A DNA stretch of 64,000 nt from positions 124,001 to 188,000 of the forward strand of contig NZ_BNJF01000007.1 of assembly GCF_016587355.1 (NCBI RefSeq), read 5' to 3'. This document shows positions 1-9,100 of the stretch, piece by piece; within the stretch, counting starts at the first letter, position 1, and each line of letters opens with the position of its first letter. The notes under the pieces were generated by a model. It was given only the letters and a program-made list of their open reading frames with translations, did not search any database and had not been told where the DNA came from. This stretch comes from Ktedonospora formicarum (GTDB lineage Bacteria > Chloroflexota > Ktedonobacteria > Ktedonobacterales > Ktedonobacteraceae). The position numbers and the translations under genes are program-made.

Positions 1-264
1 CGCATCTCGGGTGTTGGCAGTGTTACTGTGTCGCTACGCAAATCCACAAACATGCTTCGTTACTCCTTTGCAAATATAGACAGTTCCCAGACCAGGGTTA
101 TCATCTCTTCTAGAAATCACTGATAGTATATGCCCTTTTACTAGCCTATGCGCAAGGAACGCTCTTTGAAAAGATATACAAAAATAGCCTCCTATATTAG
201 CGTACCCCCCTCTCATGCCAGAAAGTGTCAAAATAAGATTTGTTCTACACGCTTGACCTGGCGT

Positions 265-294
265 TTGACAAGCAAGAGAGTGAGGAGATAAGAT
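265..294 (+). promoter_or_regulatory. Possible sigma-70 promoter for the first SDR gene
   Basis: TTGACA at 265-270 and TAAGAT at 289-294 are separated by 18 bases, about 60 bases before the SDR start codon. The -35 is perfect and the -10 matches 4 of 6. The remainder of positions 1-264 shows no gene I can support. Confidence 0.35.
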
Positions 295-354
295 CAAATG
301 CAGTAGCTCATTTGTTAGCTGTCTTTCAGTCTTCAACCAGAGAGGAGCGGAACA

Positions 355-1172
355 ATGTCCCTCAAAGAGTTCTCAGGAGCGGTCGCAGTCGTCACTGGCG
401 GCGCGAGCGGCATTGGCAAAGCAACGGCGCGCGCCCTCTATGCACGAGGAGCACATGTCGTCATCGCTGATTTGAATGAACAAGCTCTGGCACCGGTCGC
501 TCAGGAAATCCGTGAGTCATTCCCTAATGCCCAGGGGCAGGTGGTCACCTTCACCCTTGACGTCACCAACGAGACCCAGGTTCGGGCATTGATGCAACAG
601 GCAGCGACAATCAACGGACGAGTCGGTATAGTGGTTACATGCGCGGGTCTGGGAAAAGGAGGGCCCATCGATCTATTTACTGGTGAGGAGATGCAACGCT
701 TGATGGATGTCAACTTTATGGGGACCTATCATAGCGTTCGAGCTGCGCTCCCGTATATGCGTCAACAGGGCAGCGGTCATTTTGTGCTTATCAGTTCCGT
801 GGCAGGCAAGCTCCCCCACCCATATTAACAGGCTATGTCGCAAGCAAGTGGGCAGTACGAGGCTTCGGTGCAGCCTTACGCGCGGAACTTTATGGTAGTG
901 GCATTGGCGTCAGTACTGTCTATCCAGCCTGGGTCGATACTCCCATGATTCATCAGGAGGAAGGCTTTAATTTACAAATCGAGGCCCTTCTCACCCCTGA
1001 AATGGTCGCGGACGCCATCATCCAGGGCATAGAAGCGGAGCAAGCGGATATAACACTCGCGCCGAATAAGGATATCGCGTATGCACTGCAGATCATGCAG
1101 AAAGATGAACAGAAAGCCGTGGAGATGATGGGCGTGTCATTCTCCAAACAGCGCTCACAACAAAAGGCATAA
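355..1172 (+). CDS. Short-chain dehydrogenase/reductase, frameshifted
   Basis: NAD(P)-dependent oxidoreductase of the SDR family, about 272 residues when repaired. The first frame (355-828) carries the Rossmann glycine motif TGGASGIG and the structural motif near CAGLG, and ends in a premature stop right after ISSVAGKLP. The next frame continues directly with the catalytic Y-x3-K (GYVASK), then the usual PAWVDTPM stretch, to a stop at 1172. Adding one C to the C run at 813-817 restores one open frame, so this is either a one-base loss in the gene or a sequencing error. The start has a good site (GAGAGGAG) 8 bases upstream. Substrate cannot be told. The catalytic half is complete, so I favour a sequencing error over decay. 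Confidence 0.8.
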
Positions 1173-1296
1173 TATAAGCACTGAAAGGCATCGTTGATGA
1201 TGTCTTTCTCTGTCTGCGGTCATCCGGGTGGTCTCACTTCTGATAGAGGACGAAAGGTGCCACACCTCTCTCCCCTGGTCTGCTTATAACAGCGGA

Positions 1297-1461
1297 TCAG
1301 TGGGAGACAGCAGAGGCACCAAAGAAGATCATAACAAGGACCCAACTGAGCACTAGTGCGATGAAGACACGTAGCGCCAAACCAGACACCTGAAAATGTC
1401 TCCGTCGCGAGGGTCTCATGGTCGCAGCCGTCTCGCGCGACGACTCAGTCTCCATTCTCAT
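1297..1461 (-). CDS. Small single-pass membrane protein
   Basis: A 54-residue protein with a charged, Arg-rich N-terminal part (residues 1-28, including SRRRHF) and one hydrophobic segment of about 22 residues (VFIALVLSWVLVMIFFGA) near the C-terminus. The chosen ATG at 1461 has an excellent binding site (AAGGAG, 9 bases upstream); an upstream start in the same frame lacks one. I do not recognise the family. The neighbouring DUF971 gene is on the same strand upstream but 140 bases away. Small size makes the call moderate; the ribosome site and the clean TM segment are the support. Confidence 0.5.
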   Translation of the reverse strand: MRMETESSRETAATMRPSRRRHFQVSGLALRVFIALVLSWVLVMIFFGASAVSH

Positions 1462-1605
1462 GACTGTAGTCTCCTTAGTAGATGCAAATAGAGCCTGCGT
1501 TCCCGCTCTAATACATCTCGTGAGTTGCCCTTGGAGACATGGTAGAGCTTTGACACACATCACTACTACATGAAACGGTGCCAAAGCGAAAGTTTAACGT
1601 AACTA

Positions 1606-1965
1606 TTACCTTCTGGTATGTCTTTCCACCTGAGGAGCATTTCGCTTGCATTCATCACATTCACACATAGCCCGTAGCTTCTCAAAGGTATAAATACCCG
1701 TCTTATGCCCATCTTCCCAGATTGGGGTCAGGCCATAGCGACCAACGGGCTGTAAATTCACCAGCGTCGTCTCCTCGGTAGTCAGGTTCTCACGGCTCTG
1801 AAGCATGCCAGGTTGTCCACCTTCGCCCGCACACCAGGCACAGGGACATGCCCAACGCAATGTTTCCCAGTTATGCAAGCTCTCATGCTCATCGCTCCAC
1901 GTTAAGATCAATTGTCGTTTCTCCTCTTCAAGCAAAAAGGAGACTGGGACAAGGTAATTGCTCAT
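1606..1965 (-). CDS. DUF971 family protein
   Basis: A 119-residue protein matching DUF971, the small domain also found at the N-terminus of gamma-butyrobetaine hydroxylases. Diagnostic parts are LRWACPCAWC near residue 40, the GRYGLTPIWEDGHKTGIYT stretch near residue 75, and a C-terminal cysteine pair cluster (CECDEC). The cysteine clusters suggest metal or iron-sulfur binding; in other bacteria DUF971 proteins have been linked to Fe-S protein maturation, but that role is not shown here. ATG at 1965 is preceded by GGGAGCG; a longer in-frame start at 2022 has no such site. Confidence 0.8.
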   Translation of the reverse strand: MSNYLVPVSFLLEEEKRQLILTWSDEHESLHNWETLRWACPCAWCAGEGGQPGMLQSRENLTTEETTLVNLQPVGRYGLTPIWEDGHKTGIYTFEKLRAMCECDECKRNAPQVERHTRR

Positions 1966-2149
1966 AATCGCGCTCCCAAGATAGGCCGTTTGTCTAAGCC
2001 AATAGTACCCAAAGAGGGACACAGTATTCCCTCTTCACATCAGCCTTATTATAATGTTTTTCAGCTTCTCTAGTCTATCTGACAAGTAGTACTCTTTGTA
2101 GTCTAGAAACAGCCAGGGTGAGAGTTATATTATACTGAAGAAACAGGTG

Positions 2150-2175
2150 TCAAAAACAGTTATCAAAAACAGCTA
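2150..2175. repeat. Tandem 13-bp direct repeat
   Basis: TCAAAAACAGTTA at 2150-2162 is followed directly by TCAAAAACAGCTA at 2163-2175. It lies in the 365-base gap between the divergent DUF971 and pentapeptide-repeat genes. It could be a regulator binding site; nothing else in the gap (1966-2330) is clear apart from AT-rich TATATT/TATACT sequences near 2126-2135. Confidence 0.5.
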
Positions 2176-2330
2176 TCAATATAGAAGCGCCTGATCGCAT
2201 CCGTGGAAGGGTATTTAAAAGGTGTGTCCCCCGGTCAGCCAGTGCTGACACAGAGATATACAGATTACAGCAATAGCGCGACTGATGTAGAGAAGGTCCT
2301 CAGTAGTTTACTTGTGGAGCAAGACGTATT

Positions 2331-3815
2331 ATGGAAATAGTATTAGTTGTCGTGAGCGTCATTATTTTGATTGCAGCACTGGTTCTAACATATAGAACGC
2401 AGAAAAAGCTGCAACAGGCCTCCGAACAAACACAGGCCCAACAAGAAGTGTGGGAGAAGGCGCAGGATACTCGTCAACAGCAGTGGCGCACGGAGCAGGA
2501 AAAGCATCTCACCGAAATCGAGCAGCACATCCAGGCTCAGATTCATCACCTGCAAACATCCTGGAAATCCCTTGAGGAGTTTGAGCGCCAACAACGTGAA
2601 GATTTGAGGCAAGCCTTCGAAAACTCAACCAGGCAAGCACACGCCGAGTTCGAACTGGCGCGCATTCCACGTGTTGAAGATGTGCCTCTCCCTGTGAAAC
2701 AAGATCAATCCGGCAAATCAACCCCTCGCGGGCAGCGGGTCAATCTTAGTGGCACCGATCTCTCACAGCGTGACCTCTCCTCGCGCTATCTGGGACATGC
2801 CAATCTGAGTGAGACCATATTGCACGACGCCAAATGCTTTATGGCAGACTTCTCCTGGGCCAATCTCAGAGATGCCGATCTTGCCAATGCCGACCTTTCA
2901 GGCACGAACCTGACTCATACCGACTTACGCGGCGCGAACCTGAACGGCGTCAACTTCCTCGCCGCCGACCTGTACAAAACCAATCTTATCGGCGCGAATC
3001 TGCTCAATGCCCGCAATCTGACTGCGGAACAGCTTCGTACCACTGTTTACGACGACAGCACTCTGCTAGACATTGAGCCTAAAAAGGTTCAAACGAATCA
3101 GGATGGTGGTGCCACCCTTACCAATATGCGCGCTATCCGCACCACCAAACAGCAGCCAGCAGCACCACCTACATCCCAGGTGACGCCAGCCGTTGAGCCA
3201 CCCGTCACTCCCATGCCTTCAACGAACAATATTCCCGATCTCGCCATTGAGCAGCCCCCTACAAGTGGCACAGAAAGCAAGGTGGATGACGAGAACGCGA
3301 TGCAGTGGCTCTCCTATCTCAATACGACTCCTTCTAAACAACTAGAGCCGTTACCAGAGGTATCCCTGGCGGAATTTGATCCGTTAAGCCTTGCTCTGCT
3401 TACACCCATACCTCAAGAAGAGATGGAAGTAGAGAAAAACGAGTCTATCCCCCAGGGAGAAGCATTTGAGCCAGCAACTTATGAAGAAGAAGAACAAACG
3501 AAAGAAGAGCAACCTGAACCAGTGGAAACATTGGTCAGTGAAGCAGCACCTTATACCTCACCTGCGCGTGGGATCCTTTCAAATACACTTCTTCCCTACT
3601 CACTTCCCGAAACTGAAGGCAGTGGTTCCTATGTGCTAGAAGGGGAACCTTCCGCTCTCTCCCCACATCTCTCTGGAAGTAGTTTGCTCGATTTGGAAGA
3701 CGCGGCACTTCCCGAAATCGAGCCGGAGCAGAAAGAGGTTGTAGCCTCAGCCTCAAAACTCAGCGGGCAACCAACCACTGAGCATAACCAGTCTTCTGAA
3801 TCAGAAAACAAATAA
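2331..3815 (+). CDS. Membrane-anchored coiled-coil pentapeptide-repeat protein
   Basis: 494 residues in four parts. Residues 3-21 form one N-terminal TM helix. Residues about 24-105 are Gln/Glu/Arg-rich and predicted to be coiled coil. Residues about 137-230 hold a run of pentapeptide repeats of the A(D/N)LxX type (for example LANADLSGTNL, LRGANLNGVNF, LIGANLLNAR), which fold into a right-handed quadrilateral beta helix. Residues about 240-494 are Pro/Glu/Thr-rich and probably disordered. With one N-terminal TM helix the orientation is uncertain. The function is unknown; pentapeptide repeats serve as protein-interaction or DNA-mimic surfaces in some families. The start is ATG at 2331 with a weak site (TGGAGC). 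It is followed by a hairpin terminator. Confidence 0.8.
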   Translation: MEIVLVVVSVIILIAALVLTYRTQKKLQQASEQTQAQQEVWEKAQDTRQQQWRTEQEKHLTEIEQHIQAQIHHLQTSWKSLEEFERQQREDLRQAFENSTRQAHAEFELARIPRVEDVPLPVKQDQSGKSTPRGQRVNLSGTDLSQRDLSSRYLGHANLSETILHDAKCFMADFSWANLRDADLANADLSGTNLTHTDLRGANLNGVNFLAADLYKTNLIGANLLNARNLTAEQLRTTVYDDSTLLDIEPKKVQTNQDGGATLTNMRAIRTTKQQPAAPPTSQVTPAVEPPVTPMPSTNNIPDLAIEQPPTSGTESKVDDENAMQWLSYLNTTPSKQLEPLPEVSLAEFDPLSLALLTPIPQEEMEVEKNESIPQGEAFEPATYEEEEQTKEEQPEPVETLVSEAAPYTSPARGILSNTLLPYSLPETEGSGSYVLEGEPSALSPHLSGSSLLDLEDAALPEIEPEQKEVVASASKLSGQPTTEHNQSSESENK

Positions 3816-3822
3816 CCTCATA

Positions 3823-3859
3823 GGCAAGAAGCGGCATATGTCCGCCTCTTGCCTTCTCT
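3823..3859 (+). terminator. Probable terminator after pentapeptide-repeat gene
   Basis: GGCAAGAAGCGG at 3823-3834 pairs with CCGCCTCTTGCC at 3842-3853 (one mismatch), followed by a pyrimidine-rich but interrupted tail. Confidence 0.6.
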
Positions 3860-4015
3860 TGTGCTTTTCTGTTATCCTCTTAGCGAATTCATTGTTGTGC
3901 TCCACGGGCGCATGTATAGACGCAATGTGGTACACTTCATAACGTTATGCTTGCATCTATGCAATTATAGCGGGCCAAACTGACCACAACACTTTTTGAA
4001 GAGGAATATAGCAGC

Positions 4016-4782
4016 ATGGCAAACGAACAAACCCTCCCCTCGCCGGGAAAATCGCCCTCGTTACAGGTAGCGGACAAGGCATTGGGCGCGCTACCGCGCT
4101 ACGACTGGCACGAGCCGGAGCAGATGTCATCGTTAATTATCGCAGCAACGCCGATGCCGCAGCCGATACCAAAAGCAGCATCGAGGAGTTAGGACGTCGC
4201 TGCGTCGCCATCAAGGCCGACGTCAGCCAGGAAGAAGATGTGACTCGTCTCTTTACCGAGGCAGCACAGGCCCTGGGCCCTGTGACAATCCTCGTCAACA
4301 ATGCCGGTACCACCCGCGATAAACTTATTTTGCAGATGTCACTAGCCGACTTCCAGCATATCATTGATAGCAACCTACGCTCAACCTTCCTTTGCACCAA
4401 GGCCGCGCTCCGAGGGATGATGAAGGCGCGCTGGGGCCGCATCGTCAATGTCGCCTCAATTTCAGGACTTCTCGGGAACGCGGGACAGGCCAATTACAGT
4501 TCCTCCAAAGCCGCCATTATCGCGCTCACCCTCAGTACAGCACGCGAAATGGCTAGCCGCAATATCACAGCCAACGCGGTCGCACCTGGCTTTGTGCCAA
4601 CCGAACTCACTTCAACGCTTACTGAGGCCCAGCGGAAATTCATGATCGATTCGACTCCGCTCGGACGCTTTGGCACTCCAGACGAGATCGCTGCTGCCAT
4701 CTCATTCCTGTGCCAGCCCGAGGCAAGCTTCATTACCGGGCAGATCCTCAACGTTGATGGCGGTATGGCAATGCATATTTAA
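4016..4782 (+). CDS. FabG-like 3-oxoacyl-ACP reductase-type SDR, frameshifted
   Basis: SDR of the FabG type, about 255 residues when repaired. From ATG 4016 the first frame encodes MANEQTLP and then goes out of phase. The other frame begins GKIALVTGSGQGIGRATA (Rossmann glycine motif) and runs on with ILVNNAG, catalytic Ser in NVASISG, YSSSKAA (Y-x3-K) and the C-terminal ITGQILNVDGGM that typifies FabG. One extra base in the C run 4036-4039, or in the A run 4048-4051, joins the frames. FabG reduces 3-oxoacyl-ACP with NADPH, but many paralogues act on other ketones, so the substrate is open. All catalytic residues are intact, which favours a sequencing error. Confidence 0.82.
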
Positions 4783-5034
4783 CTCTTTCTCAGCAAAGCC
4801 TCTTCTCAGTACAAGGCTTTAACCCTCCCATACAATGGTGAAGCACCGGAGGCCACTGAAGATCAAAATAAGTTTGCAAGCGACCCTCGATGCTTTGCCA
4901 GCCACATTTTGATTAACCGCTCTTTCCTTATTTGACCCAGGATATATATCTACTGAAACTTTTTTGTTTCGGGTTGTATCTAATCTTCTTAACAAGTAGG
5001 AAATCCTACACTAGGTGTTAAGGAGGCTATATAC

Positions 5035-5904
5035 ATGGGCTTAATTGAGACTGACGAGACAAATAAATTTACCTTTGAACCTTTCGCGGCTCACCCCTTT
5101 TATACAGAGGTCAACCGCGCGCTTGTACGCCAGGCGCTAGGACACCTGTCACAGAAGAAGGACAACCAGACGATCACCGTGGTTGACATGGCCTGTGGCA
5201 CTGGCGCTATCTCGCGCCTGGTCATCGAAGAGATGGAACGCCAGGGAATGCTCGCACAGCTTCGCCTCATTGGTGTCGATCCTTCAGCTGAAGCGTTGCG
5301 CAGAGCAAGGAAGGGCGTCGACGAAATGGGCTTATCCGTCCAGGTTGAGTTCATTCAGGGTGAATCAGAGGATCTGCCCAAACTGGTTCAGAATGTAGAT
5401 CTCGCATTCTTCTGCAACGCCATCCATCTACTCACAGATAAGCAGACCGCCTTTCAGATGGTAGCATCCATTCTGGCGCCTGAAGGTATTTTCGCCTGCA
5501 ATAGTGCCTTTTATAATGGCACCTATGCCACTGGAACGGATCGCTTTTATCGCCTCTGGACCCGGCGTGCTGTCGCCTGGCTCCGCAAAGAGCATCCCGA
5601 GGCTCGCCTCTCGCGTGAGGCAAAGGCAGCCGCCATGCAATGGGTTGATAGTGACGACTATGTTCGACTTTACCAGGAAAGTGGTTTCGAGCATGTCGAC
5701 ATCGTGCAGGAAACCGCGAATATTTCGCTCGATGCATGGCGCGATCTGGGACAATACTGGCTCTTTATCGAGGGTGCGTTGCCAGGAGTCCCACTTGCTC
5801 AGGGAGCACAGGCTCTTGAGGTCGCAGTTTATCAGGCGGGCGAAGAACTGGGGCTGCAAGAGGTGCCACGCAACTGGCTCCAAATGGTGGGCATCAAAAA
5901 GTAA
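5035..5904 (+). CDS. Class I SAM-dependent methyltransferase
   Basis: 289 residues. The Rossmann SAM site is clear: motif I VVDMACGTGAISRLV (about residues 48-62), the acidic residue after strand 2 in IGVDPSAEALRRAR, and motif post-II/III around QGESEDLPKLVQNVDLAFFCNAIHLL. The C-terminal half carries inserted helices and a YQESGFEHVDIV stretch like that of small-molecule methyltransferases. The acceptor cannot be inferred. The gene stands alone, with a strong AAGGAGG site before ATG 5035 and a strong terminator behind, so it is a single-gene transcription unit. Confidence 0.8.
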   Translation: MGLIETDETNKFTFEPFAAHPFYTEVNRALVRQALGHLSQKKDNQTITVVDMACGTGAISRLVIEEMERQGMLAQLRLIGVDPSAEALRRARKGVDEMGLSVQVEFIQGESEDLPKLVQNVDLAFFCNAIHLLTDKQTAFQMVASILAPEGIFACNSAFYNGTYATGTDRFYRLWTRRAVAWLRKEHPEARLSREAKAAAMQWVDSDDYVRLYQESGFEHVDIVQETANISLDAWRDLGQYWLFIEGALPGVPLAQGAQALEVAVYQAGEELGLQEVPRNWLQMVGIKK

Positions 5905-5911
5905 TTGGCGT

Positions 5912-5948
5912 GACTCCTTAGCGCGTAAGCACTAAGGAGTCTTTTTTT
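5912..5948 (+). terminator. Intrinsic terminator after methyltransferase
   Basis: GACTCCTTAG (5912-5921) pairs perfectly with CTAAGGAGTC (5932-5941) across a 10-base loop and is followed by seven T residues. Confidence 0.9.
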
Positions 5949-5988
5949 ATCTCAAACGCTTTTATCTTTTCCAACGCCACCATCACTA

Positions 5989-6017
5989 TTGACTTTTGTC
6001 TATCAAGCCACTACTAT
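5989..6017 (+). promoter_or_regulatory. Possible promoter for GAF-like gene
   Basis: TTGACT at 5989-5994, a 17-base spacer and TACTAT at 6012-6017, about 45 bases before the start codon at 6063. Confidence 0.4.
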
Positions 6018-6062
6018 ATATGCGATAATGCTCGACACATCCATATTTGCAGGAGGAGTCTG

Positions 6063-6872
6063 ATGCAAGAAGAATTCGCAAGCCCGCTAGAAGATACTAC
6101 TCCTTCAAACATTCCATCGGACTTTTATATTGAGCTGTTCGAGACACGCTCGACCGTTGCCGAGAATCTTTATTACTGGACACTCTGTAACCAGATTCTG
6201 CGCAATGCGCTGGCGCAACTCGATCCACAGCACAAGGGCATGAGCCTATGGATTGCGCGTTGTATGCCACCAACAAACCCTACTGGCAAGGTACGCAGCC
6301 TGTACGAGAGTGAGGGAATGGGCACTGCTCCCTGGAAGGAAAACCTGGAGCATGATGGCATGTTCCTCGGTGCTGAATCGCTAGCCGGGCACGTGGTGAC
6401 AATTTTTCACTACAAGGTAGTCAATAACCTGGAAGAAGAGGTGACACTGGTACCCGTCGCTCCATCTCCACATGAAAAAAGCTGCGCAATTTTTCCAATC
6501 CTCTACTCAGGACGTATCGCTGGAGTTCTCTCGGCAGCTAGCACACAACTCAATTATTTCAGCGCGCCAAATCGTTTAGCTCTCCTGCAAAAGTATGCTG
6601 ATTTGATAGCTTTAATCTTCTCGCCTGCAGAATTTTATGCACCTGAACAGATCGCGCTACATGTCATGCCCATTCAGGAGCAACAAAAACCGTTTTTTAC
6701 GCGCTTTAACGACCTCACCCGCAAGAGTATTATGACAGCGGCGGAACACAATCAGCACACCAATAATGCCGAGGCGGAGAACCAGGTACGCGCTCAGCTT
6801 GAAGAGGATCTCTTGCAATATGCCATCCAGAATGCACTCAATGGAGATACCTCTCATCATAAATCAGCCTAG
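6063..6872 (+). CDS. GAF-like domain protein, function unknown
   Basis: 269 residues, soluble, no TM segment. Residues about 35-200 resemble a GAF sensory domain: helix, then WIARCMPP, ESLAGHVV and the strand-turn-strand KSCAIFPILYSGRIAGVLSAAS followed by a closing helix (ALLQKYADLIALIF). No output domain follows; the last 70 residues are charged and helical. Such stand-alone GAF proteins often sense small ligands or act by protein contact, but no ligand is visible. ATG 6063 follows GGAGGAG at 7 bases. The hairpin CTGACAC/GTGTCAG at 6914-6936 behind it lacks a T run. Confidence 0.65.
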   Translation: MQEEFASPLEDTTPSNIPSDFYIELFETRSTVAENLYYWTLCNQILRNALAQLDPQHKGMSLWIARCMPPTNPTGKVRSLYESEGMGTAPWKENLEHDGMFLGAESLAGHVVTIFHYKVVNNLEEEVTLVPVAPSPHEKSCAIFPILYSGRIAGVLSAASTQLNYFSAPNRLALLQKYADLIALIFSPAEFYAPEQIALHVMPIQEQQKPFFTRFNDLTRKSIMTAAEHNQHTNNAEAENQVRAQLEEDLLQYAIQNALNGDTSHHKSA

Positions 6873-7036
6873 TATCCCTCTTCCGCAAGCCTGAGTAGAA
6901 TACAGTCCATTACCTGACACTGCCTGATGGTGTCAGTGATCATGGCAATGATACATGTGAGCCTTGACGCAATTTGTATCAGAGACTACACTACCCAGAG
7001 AATGTAGTTTCGCAAGCAGAGAAGGAGCGTCAGATA

Positions 7037-7840
7037 GTGCTGGATGACTTTACACAGGAACTCCATCCACGCTGGTCACAGACTTGTCTGGGGCCTGGCA
7101 CAATAGCGCTTCACGAGTCTATTCTACGCATGGCTCTTCCCGAGGTCCAACAAGGCACATACGCCGATGCCCAGATTGATGATTACGGCAAACTCGCCCG
7201 CAAGGACTTTCCCTGGCAGCCTCCTTTACGGATGGAGGTACGCGCCCGAACCTCACATCCTTCCGCGACGCCTGCCTCCACCGCTCATGATTCGCGGATG
7301 CTGCGCGGCACGGCGGGATTTGGCTTCTGGAACTATCCCTTCTCTGTCCGTGGTGATATTCTTATGCTGCCAGAGGCTATCTGGTTCTTCTATGCCTCAC
7401 CGCCCTCAAATATGGCACTGGTGCCTGGTCTACCTGGCTGGGGCTGGAAAGCGCAAGTCGTGCATAGTATGCGCCCCGGCGCGCTCCTGGCAACTATTCC
7501 AACGGCGCTGGCGACCGGCCTGGCACTCACAACAGGCCGTACCCGCCCGGCTAGCCGCTGGCTCCAACGCCTGAGTGGCACCCAGGAAGCACTCTTAAAC
7601 ACGAATCTGTTGGAATGGCATACCTATGTCCTGGAATGGCATGCCAATGCCGTCCTCTTCTGGGTGGACGATGAACCTATTCTGCGTGCCCCCAATCCTC
7701 CTACACGTCCCCTGGGCTTTGTAGCCTGGCTCGATAATCAGTATGCTATCGCTACCCCTCGTGGTGTTCTGCGCTTCGGCACTGTCTCTAGCGGCCCTCA
7801 GTGGCTAGAGCTAGACTCCGTGCGTATCGATCCTCTTTAA
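7037..7840 (+). CDS. Conserved-looking protein with beta-rich lectin/GH16-like features, unknown
   Basis: I chose GTG 7037 because GAAGGAG lies about 10 bases before it; the same frame is open from a TTG at 6974 without a site. 267 residues. It opens with LDDFTQELHPRW, has many Trp and aromatic residues (GFGFWNYPF, WFFYASPPS, LEWHTYVLEWHANAVLFWVDDEPI) and ends WLELDSVRI. This pattern (DDF start, strand-rich, FWVDD, LxLDSVRI end) recalls concanavalin A-like glucanase/lectin sandwich proteins, but I see no catalytic ExDxxE motif, so no hydrolase activity is claimed. A hydrophobic stretch near residues 150-165 (LATIPTALATGLALT) is short for a TM segment. Confidence 0.55.
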   Translation: MLDDFTQELHPRWSQTCLGPGTIALHESILRMALPEVQQGTYADAQIDDYGKLARKDFPWQPPLRMEVRARTSHPSATPASTAHDSRMLRGTAGFGFWNYPFSVRGDILMLPEAIWFFYASPPSNMALVPGLPGWGWKAQVVHSMRPGALLATIPTALATGLALTTGRTRPASRWLQRLSGTQEALLNTNLLEWHTYVLEWHANAVLFWVDDEPILRAPNPPTRPLGFVAWLDNQYAIATPRGVLRFGTVSSGPQWLELDSVRIDPL

Positions 7841-7878
7841 ATATAGGTATCACGCATAGGTCAATACAACAGGAAGAG

Positions 7879-7915
7879 GGGGTGAGCAAGCCTTTTCACA
7901 ACACTTGCTCACCCC
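7879..7915. terminator. Hairpin between convergent genes
   Basis: GGGGTGAGCAAG (7879-7890) pairs perfectly with CTTGCTCACCCC (7904-7915). It sits between the convergent 7.8-kb gene and clpP and may serve both strands; T runs are weak on both sides. Confidence 0.6.
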
Positions 7916-7949
7916 TATACAGCGACATTCAGAAGATTTGACTCCTCGC

Positions 7950-8579
7950 CTATGCCTCTTCAGAAGATTCCTCTTTTGGGAGGTCCTTCTTGGCGAAGGG
8001 CAGAATCTCATCAATGATGCCATACTTCTGCGCCTCAAGCGCGCTCATATAGAAATCGCGGTTCGTGTCCTGCTGAATACGATCCAGCGTCTGACCCGTA
8101 TGTGCATGAATGATATCATTCACTTCGCTCCGCAGATGAATGATCTCGCGAGCATGAATATCAATGTCCGACGCCTGCCCGCTCAAGCCGCCCATCAAGG
8201 GCTGGTGCAGATGGATACGGGCATGTGGCATCGAGTAGCGCCGCCCCTTCTCACCAGCAAGGAGCAGGATTGTACCAAAACTGGCCGCATAGCCGACACA
8301 AGTGGTAGAGATGGGACAGGGCAGGACCCGCATCGTATCATAAATCCCCAGCCCGGCATTCACTGAACCACCAGGACAGTTAATGTACATATTGATTTCG
8401 CGTTTACTATCTTCAGCGGCGAGATAGAGCAATTGAGCTACCACCAGACCCGCCAGATTATCTTCAATTGGTCCATTCACGAGCACAATTCGGTCACGCA
8501 ACAAGCGTGAGAAAAGGTCATAGGCTCGCTCACCACGACCAGTATTCTCAAGTACGGTTGGCACTAATAAGCTTGACAT
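7950..8579 (-). CDS. clpP: ATP-dependent Clp protease proteolytic subunit
   Basis: 209 residues, full length for ClpP. This serine peptidase forms the 14-subunit barrel that degrades proteins fed to it by ClpX or ClpC/ClpA. The triad is present: Ser100 in GYAASFG (the usual Met after Ser is Phe), His125 in ARIHLHQP and Asp175 in NTNRDFYMSA. NCPGGSV and the YDTM helix are standard. The C-terminus is acidic (PKEESSEEA). No clpX or tig lies beside it, unlike the common operon. ATG 8579 is preceded by AAGGAGC. Across the gap a divergent XRE regulator follows, a placement that recalls ClgR-type control of clp genes in actinobacteria, which here is only an idea. Confidence 0.95.
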   Translation of the reverse strand: MSSLLVPTVLENTGRGERAYDLFSRLLRDRIVLVNGPIEDNLAGLVVAQLLYLAAEDSKREINMYINCPGGSVNAGLGIYDTMRVLPCPISTTCVGYAASFGTILLLAGEKGRRYSMPHARIHLHQPLMGGLSGQASDIDIHAREIIHLRSEVNDIIHAHTGQTLDRIQQDTNRDFYMSALEAQKYGIIDEILPFAKKDLPKEESSEEA

Positions 8580-8682
8580 CGCTATTGCTCCTTTTTATGG
8601 CATAATCTTTCGTTGGTCAACGCCACACTCTCATGAATAAGGCCTATCATGACCAGAGGTAACACTTTCAACTCTTTCGCGC

Positions 8683-8952
8683 CTATTGACTCTGCCGCAT
8701 CAAGTAATAATGGATCTTGCCACCTTTACTTGTTGACCGCTCATCAAGAATGGTGGTTAATACCCAACCTTCTTTTCCCAGCTCGCTCAAGTATTGCGCA
8801 TCTGGGAGCGCCTCTTCGCGCGGATCAATGGTCAGTACTTTATATTCCCATTGCGCCGCCTGCGCCGCTTCATAGACCATCGGAATAAAGGCCGAACCAT
8901 GTGTATCTTGCTTTTCCATCGTAAAGCCCCTGATGGGTCGTTGCATGAACAT
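8683..8952 (-). CDS. DUF4177-like small protein
   Basis: 89 residues. The core WEYKVLTID...YLSELGKEGWVLTTIL...YYLMRQ resembles the small DUF4177 fold (WEYKvv...LNelGkEGWElv). Function unknown. ATG 8952 has a strong AAAGGAG site 8 bases upstream. It is on the same strand as clpP, upstream of it by about 100 bases, so the two may be co-transcribed. Confidence 0.6.
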   Translation of the reverse strand: MFMQRPIRGFTMEKQDTHGSAFIPMVYEAAQAAQWEYKVLTIDPREEALPDAQYLSELGKEGWVLTTILDERSTSKGGKIHYYLMRQSQ

Positions 8953-8972
8953 GCTGTTCTCCTTTCATGCAC

Positions 8973-9001
8973 CTCTCTATGCGTAGCCTTTCCATAGAGA
9001 G
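8973..9001. promoter_or_regulatory. Inverted repeat in leader of small DUF4177-like gene
   Basis: CTCTCTATG (8973-8981) and CATAGAGAG (8993-9001) form a 9-bp inverted repeat 20 bases before the start codon at 8952, between it and the divergent XRE promoter. It could be an operator or a leader hairpin. Confidence 0.35.
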
Positions 9002-9058
9002 AATGCCGCTTCTACGTGTATTCGCTGTGTATACTACAAAGTTTTTCATTTCGTTGAC

Positions 9059-9087
9059 TTGAATATAGCACGCCAGTAGCGTATACT
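9059..9087 (+). promoter_or_regulatory. Promoter of XRE regulator
   Basis: TTGAAT at 9059-9064, exactly 17 bases, then TATACT at 9082-9087. The expected start point near 9094 lies just before the first operator palindrome. Confidence 0.6.
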
Positions 9088-9100
9088 CATAGGGAAAAGC

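Noticed and set aside
34..336. 100-residue open frame on the minus strand at the left edge
   Set aside because: No ribosome site, odd composition and no family likeness; it overlaps the likely promoter of the SDR gene.
6958..7036. Upstream extension of the 7.0-kb gene to a TTG at 6974
   Set aside because: The GTG at 7037 has a GAAGGAG site at good distance, while the TTG has none.
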